From the NCBI GenBank assembly GCA_030737835.1, contig CM060853.1, positions 4,916,086 to 4,980,085 of the forward strand: a stretch of 64,000 nt of DNA, read 5' to 3'. Shown in pieces: positions 23,669-36,289 of this stretch (the first letter of the stretch is position 1; the number at the start of each line of letters is the position of its first letter). The notes beneath the pieces are model-generated. The model saw nothing but the letters and a program-made list of their open reading frames with translations, searched no databases and was not told the origin of the DNA. The DNA is from Acorus gramineus (taxonomy: Eukaryota; Streptophyta; Magnoliopsida; Acorales; Acoraceae). Position numbers and translations under genes: made by a program.

Positions 23669-26369
23669 CCCATTTTGTATTTTAGAACGGTCCTTGGACA
23701 CTTATCTAGTTTTGAGAATTAATCAGACCCAAATCCATATCAGTCAGACAGTCCAATCAATTAAAGCAAAAATTTAACCATTAAAACATTGCAAAATGAA
23801 TAAATGATGCACTCATGGAAATTCTAAATGAATAATCAGATATTGACAACTTATAATAAAATAACCTGCACAGTTAAAAAAAGAAATGTTCCGAGTGTGA
23901 AACTTAAGATCCATTTGAAAATCAGTTTAAACTCGCAAAAAACACAAACGTGTTTCCAAACTATTTCAAAAAGCATGATTAATTATATATAAAACAAATG
24001 TTTTAACTTTTAAGTATAAAAAGCATACTTTTTAAAAAAGCAAAAAAATAGGGCTTCCAATAATTTAGTTTTATTAAGCAACTTTTTCAAGAATCATGGA
24101 TTTCCAAATGAACCATCAAAAGATAAATTAAGCTTCAAAAAATTAATTTGACGATCAACTACTAGAGTCCAGAGATATCTCAGAAAGTTCAGCACATGAT
24201 CCAGTGTAAACACGCAAAACTTGCGCTTTGACTTATATTGAGAACTCGTTGGAGTAACAATTCACTCTACATTAAGAAGAATCAAAACCCAAAATACCTA
24301 AAATTTCTGTACTTTATAATGAACATGATCAACTTTATACTAAGCAGCCTAATAAATATTTCATTCCCAAAGAAGGGGGAAAAAAGAGAGGATATACCCA
24401 TGACTATGATACATGCATTTGTTTTTGGAGGAGGGGGTGTGCTTATCTGCCTCCTCCCTGTATCCTCTTGGAGGAAAACTTCTCCTCCATATTCTCTTAC
24501 ACGCCAACATAAATCCTACAACTACATGACCTACACAAATATTGACAACAATTGGTGATCAACTTGTGCCTGTTCCAATATCGGTTCTTATTCCATCAAA
24601 ACAAAACATCTGAGAAGAATAAATACTGTTGAATAAACTCAGTCATTCACTATGAAGTGGTAAACATAGAAATGATAAAATAAGAGAGACAAATGAAAAC
24701 TAGAAATGAAAAGCAGATCCAGGATGTGTGTCTGTCCAAATCCGAATTAAATGATAAGATTTTGCACAGTCCAATCCTTGCTAAGAAATTGATTTGCAGT
24801 TCAAATGATAATATGTTGGACATATTTCACTAACTACAGTCCTTGAAAACATTGTTGCAATTGCCTTTAGAACTCAAAGAACAGAATCTTGTGGAGGCAG
24901 GCAACAGAAAGCTTAAATAGTATAATAAATCCATCTCATGATCAAAAGAATAAAGCGACATGGATAAGAAAAAGGTTTCCTTTATAAGAAAATCAGCGTC
25001 CCTTGCTTACATGGACTTTCACATATGAGATACAATCTAGTAGTGCAGGTAAATTATATGAAAACCAAACTAACTACAACAGAAAGAACCAAAATCATTT
25101 CTACTAATACATGACAAAGAGAAAACAACATGTATGATGAACTTGTGTATACCTTAAATCGAACACTCCACTTGCAAGGATCAATGTAGAATTCTCATAT
25201 GTAGTCATCCAAAAATTGATGAGCCCTCTTGTATGATAATAGAAGATCACTTCCCACATCTCGTGTCCCTCTTAAGCCTCAAATGCATGGATGAGTCTTC
25301 AATATCCTCTAATCATCAATTGCCTGAATGGAGTGCATAAAGTCCCAGGAGAAACAACTCAGAGGCATAGGCAAACTCGACTATGTGGAGCTAGTGCAAG
25401 TGTCTCACGGTCACAGGTCATTGGCTATAAATATATACCCATCCTCTTAGATCATGGCCTGGATGATGAGAATAACTAGGATAAATTTTGACCTGACATA
25501 CCAGACAAAGGGTTAAGTTCAAGGCTGTGGTTTAATGTCACATTTCAATTAAGATCATAAAATCATTGACCCGGTGAAGAGCCGTTCAGTTTCCAAGTCC
25601 ATAGAAAGACCAGTATAGATCCTGGCACTCATAAAGCATAATATAATTGTATTGTAAAATGTTTTGTTCTTAAACAATCTATTCTACCCCATTAGAAGAA
25701 ATAATTAAAATGTCAAGAAAACATCCAACCCAAGATCCTAATCTTGCAGTTTCTTCCTGCCCCTTCCTTTGAACATTTCCCTCCCTTCCAAATGCTATAT
25801 CACTGAACATAAATTGCCTGGTCATCTTCTCTACCAAGGATCCCATCTTCCCATACCCCTCCGTTAGTTCACCGGCCCCATCAACATGTTCCCCATCATC
25901 AACATCTTCCCCTCCTCTAGCTGGCCAACCCAATCCCCAATCTCCCCCCACACCCAGCATGTTTTGCTGATAAGTCAAATAGGTAGGACAGGGGCTTGAG
26001 CCCATAGCTAAATGGTTGTCCCAGAGCTTACCTAACAAAAAAATGAGTAGGACAAAGGCAGGTATCACATATCAGCATGTTCAGTTCAACCCTTGAAAAC
26101 TAACCCTTGCTGAGGTTATCCAAAGCTAGTTCACAACCTTTAATGAAGCAAACAAATTTATGTGAACAAACCAAACATATGTCTACACTAGTCACTAGGC
26201 AAGAATACAATGTGGGCATCTTACATCAAAAATATCTAATTGAATGATGGGGGCAGGGAAAAAAAATACGACATGATACTAGCTCCAATTCAGGCAAGAA
26301 AAAACTAACACATCAAATTGATAACATTGTAGAAGAAATCCATCATGAGTTTAACTCAATTACCTAATG
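23669..26369. other. Intergenic and 3' flank of CCR4
   Basis: AT-rich up to about 24200, then more mixed. The 129-codon minus frame at 25679-26068 was not recognised. The part next to 26369 is the likely CCR4 3' UTR. Confidence 0.35.
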
Positions 26370-29300
26370 TTAACGCCTAGCTCTCGGCACACATCGAAAC
26401 CCTGCTAAGAGTGCTATATGATCAGAGGACCACTCTGGAGATGGAAGTGCTGTGTCTTTCCGTAAACTGTCTTCATCCAAAAGTTCCAATAATGAATCCA
26501 CCATCAAAGAATCCGCTGAAATAAGTCAATATATGTGTGAACATCTTTATAATGACCCAACTTCTAAAGTGTCCAGTCAATTCCCACATGATAAAGGTGT
26601 TAAGTACAAGCATATGTAGGGCAAGAAATTTTTCTTTAAGGAGACTACCTGTGTAGAAAATGTAATCAAGTGTGCCAATAAAATCTCTCGTACAGTTTGT
26701 GAACAATGGCTCATTCGTTGTAGGGTCCATCTTCCTCCTATGTTGGTCCAGAGCCATTCTAACGAAAGATGAGTAAGCACTTACCTGTTAAAAGGAAAAA
26801 CATTAAGTCATAACACAAAAAAATGATAATAAAAAATACAAATTCAGGTCAACCAATCAAAAATACTAGTAATTAACTAGTAATTACCAATGGGAGCTGA
26901 TGAGTTAACTTGCTTGCAGGACGCAATATTCCAAGTGGATCTACTGCTAATTCAGGATGCATTGGATCTACTTTGCCCATTGCAAGTAATGCATGTGGGG
27001 AACTGCAATCAGTAAAGGAGAGCATCATAAACTGGTTCATGTGCTAAAGGATAAAAACAAACATAAGAAGAAAAAAAAATACACATACCTCCCTGGAACT
27101 GAATTAAAATCACCACAAACCAACATTGGGATGTCTGCACTAACAGCTATTTTCTCCAGTCCTTTTAAAAGAGTATGCACCTGATGACAAGTAACATCCA
27201 AGAGAAACCAAGTCAGAGGTGGAAATCTTCAAGCATAATTGCAGCTTTAGTAGGCAAGAAAAATGCTAGTAATAGAACCTGCCAGAGCTTAACATCTTTG
27301 AGATCATGATGAACATTTATATGAGTATTGGCCTGCACATCCATGTGATAGGAAGAAACACATCAAGATAAAGCATGCAAAGAGAAATATGCAAACATGA
27401 ATGAGATATCAGAGATGTTATGTGCCGACACACTTAAAATCATATGTAAAAAATGCTCAAAATTCACAGAGATAAAAAGGTCGACAGCAATGCATATGAG
27501 GAAAACAAACCATAAAAATCTACCTTAATAAATCATAAACAAACAATTATCCAACATCCACTACCAACGGCAAAACTAATCATTGATTCTACACATAAAT
27601 AGAACAATAGCTTATCGAATAAATCATTATTTGATTATCCTATGGAAAAAGAAGTCAGCAATTGAACTATGCCAAGCCACCTGATGCTAGGATTGGAAAA
27701 ATGAACAAAATGTCTTATATTAACAATTATGTAAAGAGCTTTTAATCAATTAAATCACAAAAGCATAATGTCCATGCAATATGCACAAGCACATTTATTA
27801 AAAAATAACAAGCACATGTGCATGCACATGCACATACAAGCAAACCATAAGCAGAATATGTATAAATGAAGACAAAAACCCTGATTCTTTCAATATCTGA
27901 ACTATCCAATGTAGCTTCAAATTGAAGTATTTTTTTAGAATAATATATATAAAATAGACTTTGAGAAATGCTCAGATACAATTTTCAAGAAAAATTATCA
28001 TATTATAAATCAATGCAAGATATGCTCCAGGAAAACAAATATGCCCATATTTACTACCAGAAAGCTATGTAAACATTGGCCCTATCACTTAAGTTTCAAC
28101 ATAAATCCAAAAGCTGGTCTGACAAAGAAAAAGGTTAAATTAATTTTTTTTCAAGAACAAGTCTGGAACATGCCTATGTTTAGAGAAATCAGTCACCATC
28201 ACAACATACAGAACTGAATTCTTTGTATCATTGATAATTGTATAGTGCATTCTTGTCTTCTCTTAAAAAATAATGCACTTTCTATGATACTCACACTGGT
28301 ATGCACACATCTTCACTACAGATGCAGCAAATGTACTAAGCAATTGGCATTCACAAGACCTCAAAGGAAGAACACCGAGGTCTATGAATGCCAAGTCGAA
28401 TAGGGTGTAGTGAAATTTATGGTGTAGCTAAACAACAGTGCACCACAAACACTTAACTATGGTCTACAGTATAGTTAATTTTATGAGTGCACATGTGAAA
28501 TTGTATACATTGAAGAAGTCTATATCTATAAAAACTATTAGCATGTTTTCTAACCACACAAAGAAGTTGTCGCTTCCCAGGTGTATCAGCCCCGTGGTTA
28601 CTAAATTTTGCTTCAAGCACCACAATTAGTGCAATGTTATCCTGCATGACAAGATATCCATATCATCAGCAAGTTGACAACAATATGTATAACAATATAT
28701 GAAAATATGGAAATCAAGAAAAAAGGGGATGTCAGCTGGTTACCTTAAGCAACCGATTGAGAGCATTTTTCTTTTGAGCAGTAGGAATCACTGCTTCAGT
28801 TAAAGACTGTGCTGCCTTGTTGAACTCAACCTAGACATATTGAACTACTCAGCCCAAATATTATTATTTTTATATGATGACGATAATGATCAAGTTAGCA
28901 CATGAATTAGCTACCCATACCTCATATTTCTTTACATGTGAGAAACGGTCCCTGCGGAAAAACGTAGCACATCCATCTATTGCATAGGGGCTCCCATTGT
29001 AAACCTACAATCAATAATTACACCTCACATCATAAATAATGGGATTACTACTCTCCATAGTTTTAATAAGAACTACAAACCTCTGTTGTTTTCTTCTTGT
29101 ATAGAGCTTGATAACCATGCTTATCTAACTCAGGGGCGAAAAATTCCTCAAAGTGATCGCTCTGGACCTGAAATGATAATGAAGTGCATTTTACATCATG
29201 ACCCAAGAACTGCTTACAAATTATCCATTATAACAGAAGAATAAATCAGATCAGTTCTGAAATGGTCCACTGATAAAAAAGATTAATTCTTCAATGTGTC

Positions 29301-32300
29301 CAGGGGACCCCCCTGACTAATCCTATAGGACTTCCCCATCCCGATCACCGAAAAAAGGAGACGAGGGATCTCCTTACAAGATAAAAAAGAAAGGGAAAAT
29401 ACAATGATTTAGAAGAGAGATAAGATTTTACTATCCCCTTCGCCATATACACACAGTTATATACACACACACATTCAAGGTCAAATCAGCATACAAAGTA
29501 CATTGATTCTGTGATCATTGTTGTTGTTGTCAAGGACCAAGTCTGATATGCATGACATCTAAATCAATCTAATTGACCAATGTGGGATCACAAACAAGAA
29601 AGAATATCGCTGCAATCATCAAAGAAATACAAAAAGAAAAAATAGAAGAGAAAGTTGCTAAAAAACTAGTCAGTACTGAATCTATAAGCAGCAACACTCT
29701 AACAAGTAGATTCCAAATATATAAAAAAAAAAACACTCCGTCCTCCAATAAAAAAAATAGAAGAGAAAGTTGCTCAAAAACTAGTCAGTATTGAATCTAT
29801 AAGTAATAACACACTAACAATTAGATTCCAAATTAATTTAAAAAAACACTCTTGACAATTAAATGACCAATAAACACATTCCAAAATAGTTTTAAATATC
29901 GATCGCGATCTCGATATATCGGTCGATATATTGAAATCGCCGATGAAAACGCAAAAATCGGGGGATTTATCGAAGTTTTAGCTAAACTCGCTGACGTCAA
30001 TCAGCGATATATCAACGATATATCGACTATATCGACCTTATATCGTCGATATATCGACAGGCGATGTCCCAAACGCGACGGGCAGGGACCGGCAGCCACC
30101 AAATCACATCCATCCGGCACCAGAAATGAGTAGACCCGGTGGCCGGGTCGGAACCGGGAGACGGAGTCGACGACGCCGGAGTAGTCGGATCCGGGGACGA
30201 AAGGCAGCGGCGGCTTCTCCTGGTACTTTCTGAGGATCTGGAGGTAGTTGGCGTCGTTGAGGCTCGTCGCCCTGACTCGAACTCGGACCGAGGTCGGCGA
30301 TTGAAGGACCGGGACAGGGTGGGAGAGGGAGATCGTCAGGGGCGACGAGGGGTCGGCGATCGGGACCGTCGGATCGCCGATCGAACGGCAGAGAAGGGCT
30401 TCCACGGATGGAGAGATGTAGAAGAGGCAGTGAAAGCGACTCCCGTTTGTGTGTATATATATATATATCATTAAATACTCTCTTATATTGTTATTCATTT
30501 TTATTTTTTTTCACAATTTTATATCAGTTTTTGCTGTTTTTTTTCAGTTTTTTTTTTTTGAAAAAGAGCCAATCGATATATCGATTGAACCCGAAATCGA
30601 TATATCGATATTTTCGATATTTAAAACACTGGCCAAATAAATTTCCATCCTCCTGTTAGATTCCACAAAAAAAACACTCCAATCAAAAAAATAGAAGAGA
30701 AAGTTAGTACTGAATCTATAAGTAGCAACACTCTTAACAATTAGATTCCAAATTAAAAAAAAAATAAACACTCCAATAAAAAAAAACAATCTAACAATTA
30801 AATGACCAATAAACACATTCCAAATAAAATTTCCATCCTCCCCTACATAACAACTAAGCACATCTCATTAACATCACTACTCACACTAATTTTTAAACAC
30901 ATCTCCCTTGCAAAGATTAGCCACAGAGTAATATGTCCAGAATGCACAGCATATAATTATGCACAATGTTTACAATTTTAAGCTCATCCTATGAATATTG
31001 GGTCAAAATTATGGGATTGGACTGATACAGGTGCAAGCATAAGCAACACTTTTAATGATATAGCACTCTGATCCCTTTAAAATTCCATATAAACAGGATG
31101 ATACTTCAAAAATGAAATGGGCGCATGATGGGAATGGTACTTGTGATCTTCGTAGGAGGAAGGGGGAAACAAGGATCATCTATTTTTGGATGCCCTTTTA
31201 GTGTTCAGATTTGGGAGAAGGTCAGGAAGGCATTAGAATCCAATTGCTCCTTTAGGGATCTGGAAGGCGCATGGAGATTCCGTAAAAGACACAAAAGAAA
31301 GTGATCAAAGTAATCTTGCTAAATTTCAATGGCTTATTTCTCACGTGGCATGTTGTATACAAATAATTCATGATGAATGCATTTTCCAATACAAGAGGAT
31401 ATATGTGGAGAATATGTGGACAACGATTATATCACTTATTCAGGCATATGTTGCTTGGATTATAGGAGTGGAAAATCCTTCCACTATAATGGGAAATGAT
31501 TGGTTCGGGTAGCAAGAGGGAATAATTCTCCTTCCAGTCGGTTATGTTTTGGAGGAGTTTTTTCTTTTCATTTGTTGACCATTTTTATTTATCTTTTTTT
31601 TTTTTGAAAAAAATAAATATAGGAGTATCTTATTAAATGAAACCCCCTGAATAGAAGGAGACAATGGATCTCCTTAGAAAAAGTCAGAAAAGAGAGAAGG
31701 GAATTAGAAAAAAATAGCCAAGAGAGGAAGACCCCGCCATCATAAGAACCAAGCTTCTTTTGTAAGGAGACCCTCATCTTTTTTTGCTTGGGGGTTTTCT
31801 ATTAATAGCATGCACCTACACTCTTTTCCAAAAAAATAAAAAAACAGATACTTCAAAATGAATCTACCATAATTGATAGTCTACTTCCAATATATTCAAA
31901 TTTAACAAAAATAAAATATAAATCCAGCAAAAAAAAATATTGATAACGAAGGCTTCCATGTTTAATTTAGAAGATGCACAAAAGAAAAAAGAAGAAATAA
32001 CAACTTTGAGGTACCTCCTGAAGACAGAGAATGTCAGCATGGTATCCAACAATTTCTCGTAACAAGTTCTGCCTGCGATAAGGCCATGAAAGTGCCCATG
32101 ATGGGCAATAGCTGTACAGATCGTTTGTTGCATTTACATCTGAAAGAATGTTATATGAAAGCACAGTGAAGGCCCCAGAAGAAATTCTGCTCTCTGAATC
32201 CAAGTGTGCCATCACATCTCCAACAGGGATTAAGCAACGGGGAATGGGAGAGGGTGCAGGAATAGCACGAGAGGTGAAGTATGGAAAAGAGTTCCCCACA

Positions 32301-33870
32301 GGTAGTCTTGTTTCTACATTTACTGGTATGCATTCAAACTTCAATACGTGACCAATATCATCAGCAGTTGGTGTATAAGTCTTAGTATGTGCAACTTCAA
32401 ACCACGTCTCACCGCCATTTCTTTCTGTAACAATTGCAGGGTATGAAGGTGTTGTAATTGTTGTTGTACCATTTATCATGCTTGGGCTCTGACCCACATT
32501 AGAGATTGAACCCAATTGCCCTGAGTTAAGACCTCCCGATCCAGAACTACCAAATCGCCCAAACAACTCCTCTTCCTCAGTTCCATTTTCATTTACAGCA
32601 CAACTTGCCCTATCATGTAAAACACGATGATGTTGCCAAGCATCTGAAAAGCACTTAGGAGAGCAATGGTAACTCTTAGAAATAGGTATTTTTGCCTTGA
32701 TACAACCCAAGCACTGCAATGTTGCTTGTTCAGTAGGGTGTACACTGCAGACTTGAACTTTTTTGTCACTTTGAATACGATACCTGAATCAGAAATCACC
32801 AAATATGTATTTCACATATATTGAAGGCACTTGAATAAACATCCATCTTCCAACCCAACAAGTATTAGTGATATTAAACAAATTGAGTTAAGGTCATGCC
32901 AATATGGTATTTACAGTGATCTCACTTGTAAATGATATATTGAAAAATCACTTCTTCAAAGAAAACACAACCTTTTAAATAGAATGATGTTCAACGCTAA
33001 TTAAAGTCCTGCGTCCTATGTAACAAAATTTACTACTTCTACCAAGAAAAAAAAATAACTTTTCGTCTTTTCCACAACATTTAGTACAGGAATAACAAGA
33101 AAATGTGCATTTTTTAACAAATTTTACTCTACTTCTACATTTGTGATGGTAACAGAAGCAACAGGGTACCTCAATGCAATCACTGACAGAATCACATTGG
33201 AATAACTTAATTAAAAAAAAAATGCATTGGGCCTTCTACACATTCAACAAGCATGGTTAAAACTGCAAGGCAATATATATATAATAAACTTAGTCAAGAA
33301 AGCAAGGTCCAAATTTGATGAACAAGGAACCAACTTGCCAGATCTATTAAAAACCCATTCCCTAATAAGATCAAATCAAGTCAAATTTTCTGCATTTCCA
33401 AATTTTCAAGTCGACGAAACAAAAAGGCTTGCATTAGCCATCAAAATTCATGCATTTATGCTATAAAAAAAAAGAAGAAGAGTATAGTCTAAATCCTAGA
33501 CTCAATTAAGACACTTAAATCAACAAAAGGTCGTAGCTTCTTGATTTAAGTGTAGCTAAAACAGATAATAAGTGTAGCTAAAACAGACTTCAAATGATCT
33601 TCTCTCGGGACCAAATCCACCCATTAATGCTAGTTCATTCGATCACTGATAAAAGGTTATCAAACAATGAGAGAAAAACATCAGAGTCTCGAAAACATCA
33701 ATGATAACTCACCACCGGTACCTCAAGAAGCAACCATCGACGGGCGACGCCTCGGAGACGTCCTCGGGGGACGCGGACCCGTCGAGGTGCTTCAACAACA
33801 CGTACGGCGTGAGCTCGCACCCCACAATGGGAATCTCCGACGGGAGGTGCACGCGGAGCACGCTCACCAT
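26370..33870 (-). CDS. CCR4: CCR4-type poly(A) deadenylase (carbon catabolite repressor protein 4 homolog), complete, 11 exons
   Basis: Catalytic subunit of the CCR4-NOT complex, which shortens mRNA poly(A) tails in the cytoplasm. Exons on the minus strand: 33870-33713, 32783-32015, 29167-29081, 29004-28921, 28830-28744, 28641-28555, 27332-27279, 27180-27089, 27002-26888, 26784-26649, 26515-26370. Phase is kept throughout and gives 604 codons, the usual size of plant CCR4a/b. Residues about 65-110 form a Cys/His finger (HPTEQATLQC, SYHCSPKCF, AWQHHRVLH), the MYND-like region plants use instead of the yeast leucine-rich repeats. The exonuclease-endonuclease-phosphatase domain follows, with Glu309 in CLQEV, Asp466 in CGDFN, and Asp588-His589 in SSDHI. 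All catalytic residues are present. Intron 2 (2.8 kb) contains a tandem repeat, a Pack-MULE-like insertion and a LINE remnant. The start ATG opens the conserved stretch VRVHLPSEIPIVGCELTPY (here VSVLRVHLPSEIPIVG). Confidence 0.95.
29889..30632 (-). mobile_element. Pack-MULE-like element carrying a quinone-oxidoreductase gene fragment
   Basis: The ends are inverted repeats: GTTTTAAATATCGA on the left and its complement TCGATATTTAAAAC on the right, each followed inward by CGATATATCG motifs. Flanks are CCAAAATA (29881-29888) and CCAAATAAA (from 30633), an imperfect 8-9 bp duplication. A neighbouring repeat unit at 30801-30845 shows the same host sequence uninterrupted, i.e. an empty site. The GC-rich interior (about 30060-30420, minus strand) encodes a piece of a host oxidoreductase. 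The element sits inside CCR4 intron 2. Long or sub-terminal TIRs, about 9-bp duplication and gene capture fit the Mutator superfamily; the transposase is absent. Confidence 0.75.
30060..30420 (-). pseudogene. Captured fragment of a zeta-crystallin-like quinone oxidoreductase (MDR family)
   Basis: The minus-strand translation has VEALLCRSIGDPTV, VRVRVRATSLNDANYLQI, LRKYQEKPPLPFVPGSDYSG and VVDSVSRFRPGHRVYSF, then VPDGCDLVAAG. This closely follows the N-terminal GroES-like half of plant NADPH:quinone oxidoreductase-like proteins (At3g56460-like, from memory). The usual initiator Met position reads GTG. The segment between VYSF and VPDGCDLVAAG found in the family is missing here, and the Rossmann half is absent. 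It is a gene fragment inside the Pack-MULE-like element, on the same strand as CCR4, and is not expected to encode a working enzyme. Confidence 0.8.
31085..31610 (+). mobile_element. LINE 3' remnant in CCR4 intron 2
   Basis: Translated pieces FGCPFSVQIWEKVRKALESN and CSFRDLEGAWRFRKRHKRK match the zf-RVT end of plant LINEs; the following frame is interrupted. A poly-T stretch at about 31589-31601 begins another, oppositely oriented, retroelement-like tail. Same LINE type as in EXO84B intron 1. Confidence 0.55.
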
Positions 33871-33887
33871 GCTTCACCACCACCACC

Positions 33888-33910
33888 GACGACGACGACG
33901 ACGACGACGA
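33888..33910. repeat. GAC/GTC trinucleotide run in the CCR4 5' leader
   Basis: About seven and a half GAC units sit 18 bases upstream of the CCR4 start codon, preceded by CAC repeats. They lie in the probable 5' UTR and are likely length-variable. Confidence 0.8.
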
Positions 33911-34123
33911 ACCCTAGAAGATCAAGCGACCCCGAAAACGGACCCGGCGGATCCGCCATCTACACCGCCCTGGACCTCGCCAGGGTTGGTTCGATCAGAA
34001 TGAGAAACCCTAAAAATCTTCTTAAAACCCCCCCAAAAATCACCCCTCTTGAGATGCTGGGTTTGAAAATAGAGAGGCTTTTTTGTTTTTTTTTTTACGA
34101 AGGGGAAGCCATTTCGGATCTCT

Positions 34124-34130
34124 CTTTATA
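34124..34130 (-). promoter_or_regulatory. Candidate TATA box of the CCR4 gene
   Basis: On the minus strand this reads TATAAAG followed by a purine-rich stretch, about 255 bases before the CCR4 ATG. A 5' UTR of about 220 bases would then include the GTC/GAC triplet run at 33888-33910. Confidence 0.4.
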
Positions 34131-34270
34131 AGGTCTACTATTCGGATATATATATATATTTTTTTTACAGTTATTTGTTATTACATTTTGTGGTGATTGT
34201 TTGATTGGCGCAGTAGATATTCTGACTTTTTACTTTTTATTTTGAGGATTGATTTACATCATGTGTAGGA

Positions 34271-35062
34271 GGCCTGTCAACGGGTCTGGTTCAGGATTGA
34301 TTACACCCCGATCCAATTTAAATCCGATTAAGTGGACCCGAACATACAAACGGTTTAGGTATTGGTTTACCCCGCCCTGATCTGTTAGATCAGAGACTCG
34401 ATTGTTTTATTATTATATGCTCATATATTACAAGACTATTAGTATTAATTGACCCATAATTTTATTTTTTATTTATCAAGTTACAAGTATAAGTTTTAAT
34501 TCATTTTTGTATCCATAAGTTCATAACCAAGCCCATAAATCATAACTCATAACCAACCAAACTCACCCGTTGACAAAAGCTTTTGAATTTGTATAATTAA
34601 TTGGTTTGTTGCATGATTTATGTTCATTATTTAGGTTAATATGTTAGTGTTTATTGTTTTAAATGGTGTTTAGATTAATATGTAGTGTCTATTGTTTTGA
34701 ACGTTTATTTTGTGACACAAATAACCATTAGCTCTCCATTTTAGTTAATTGTTATATTGTTTAGATTTTTGTTTACTTTGAATGTTATATGTAAGTATTT
34801 ATTATTTTGAATTGTATAAAAATATGTTCAAACATAATGTCAGAACACCAGTTTAGAAAGCTTAAAATTAATGCTTTATACAAAAAATTTTCCTAATGGT
34901 TTATTTAATTTGCACATCATGTTAGAAAATCGGATTGAGTTCGGGTTAGTCCAATTCGGGTTGAAAATCGGGTTGGGTCGGGTTAGGGCTAAGTAGTTTG
35001 AAATTCGGGTTGGACTCGGGTTGGGGTCAACTCGAACCCAACCTGCCCGAGTTACAGCTCTA
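34271..35062. mobile_element. MITE-like element with GGCCTGTCAACGGGTC end, upstream of CCR4
   Basis: Left end GGCCTGTCAACGGGTCTGGT; right complement GAGCTGTAACTCGGGCAGGT with many TCGGGTTGG boxes near the right end. Same terminal type as 38526-39114. No coding sequence; no clear duplication. Confidence 0.5.
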
Positions 35063-35318
35063 ATCACATGAACTCCAGATGTCAATCTTGTTATACTGGG
35101 TCCAATGTTGACTTCGTTTTACACTCTAGTGTTTTGAGGGACGTTTCAAAAATAAAATTTTAAATAAAGTGATTTAAATATACTTTAATTTAAAAAAAAA
35201 ACGTATTTTTTGTGTTTTTTAAAAAGCAATATTTTTTCACTGACTGAAAGTAATTTTTTAATTAAGTCTAATTTTTAAAATGTTTTTTTGTAACATGTTT
35301 GTGCTTTTAGCTTTATTA

Positions 35319-36118
35319 AAAAGGGAAAATGACTAAAACAGTCTCCTAAAAGTTAGAAATATCCAAATCAGTCACTTTTTAAAATTATTATACATAAAAA
35401 AGTTTCATTTCACAATTTTAGAAATACAAAAGATTAATATACCATTATGCAATTAGATCCTTAATACATTACATACATCTTAACTTTGTTAAAATATTTC
35501 ACCCTCTATTTTTGTTAATGTATTTCACACAGTTTCATGTAGATCAACTTTTTTTTATTCTAAATTCTTTGTGATTAGGTGGATTTTATGAAATATGTAC
35601 CAATATAATTTGAATTTTTTATGATGAACTCCATTAAATGTTGATGCTTCTTTAAAAAAATGGATATGTACTAATGACGTTATAAAAATATATAAATAGC
35701 CAAAAAATAAAAAATGTGAAAAAAAGATTTAAAATACTAAAATATTATCTGCTGCATTGGGATACAACACAGATTTAAATTATATATTATGATTATATAA
35801 AATGAAAAATGATAAACAGCATCAAGTAAGATATATATAAGAAACATACAATATGATATATAATAACAAAACCTCTAAAGGGATTGATTTTTGTTATATA
35901 TAGAGAGATTGTTGTTTTGTAGAAAAAATAGGTTTTTAGTGTGGAATAACTGAACAGGGTTAGAGGGATGTTAAGGATTTAATTACATAAGGGCATATTA
36001 GTCTTCTGTGTTTCCAAAATTGTGAAATGAGACTTTCTTAGGTAAAATTTTAGAAAGTGACTAATTTAAGTATTTCAAATTTTCAATAGATTTTTTTTTG
36101 TCATTTTCCCACAGAATC
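35319..36118. mobile_element. Long-TIR Mutator-like element, about 800 bp, nested in another repeat
   Basis: About 145-bp inverted ends begin GGGAAAATGAC. Both contain AGTCACTTT, TCATTTCACAATTTT and TAATTAGATCCTTAA-type strings (right arm slightly diverged). GCTTTATTA occurs at 35310-35318 and 36119-36127, a possible 9-bp duplication. The interior is AT-rich without coding sequence. The flanks look like halves of an older MITE (about 35128-36145). Confidence 0.65.
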
Positions 36119-36289
36119 GCTTTATTAAGCGTTTCTAAACACTCCCTCAGTCTTTTTTATAATCTCATATACAATATTTTACACATTATTAGCTTCCTTC
36201 ATTCGTTACATGTTTGATTAAGTTTTTTTCATAATTTCTATAATGATATTATCAATTTATTGAAATATATATTTCACATTTTATGATGT

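Larger units (their letters stand above)
29640..30845. repeat. Three-unit tandem repeat in CCR4 intron 2, second unit interrupted by the Pack-MULE-like element
   Basis: Units begin AATAGAAGAGAAAGTT at 29640, 29756 and 30690 and share CTGAATCTATAAG and TTAGATTCCAAAT. Units 2 and 3 both contain AATGACCAATAAACACATT. Unit 3 continues uninterrupted into CCAAATAAAATTTCC, whereas unit 2 is split there by the 744-bp insertion. Confidence 0.8.

Noticed and set aside
25679-26068. 129-codon open frame on the minus strand
   Set aside because: Low-complexity Gly/Glu-rich part and no recognised domain. It lies in the CCR4 3' flank. It could be old retroelement sequence but cannot be supported.
30139-30474. 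Plus-strand frame of 111 codons across the captured oxidoreductase fragment
   Set aside because: Shadow of the minus-strand coding fragment caused by its high GC content.
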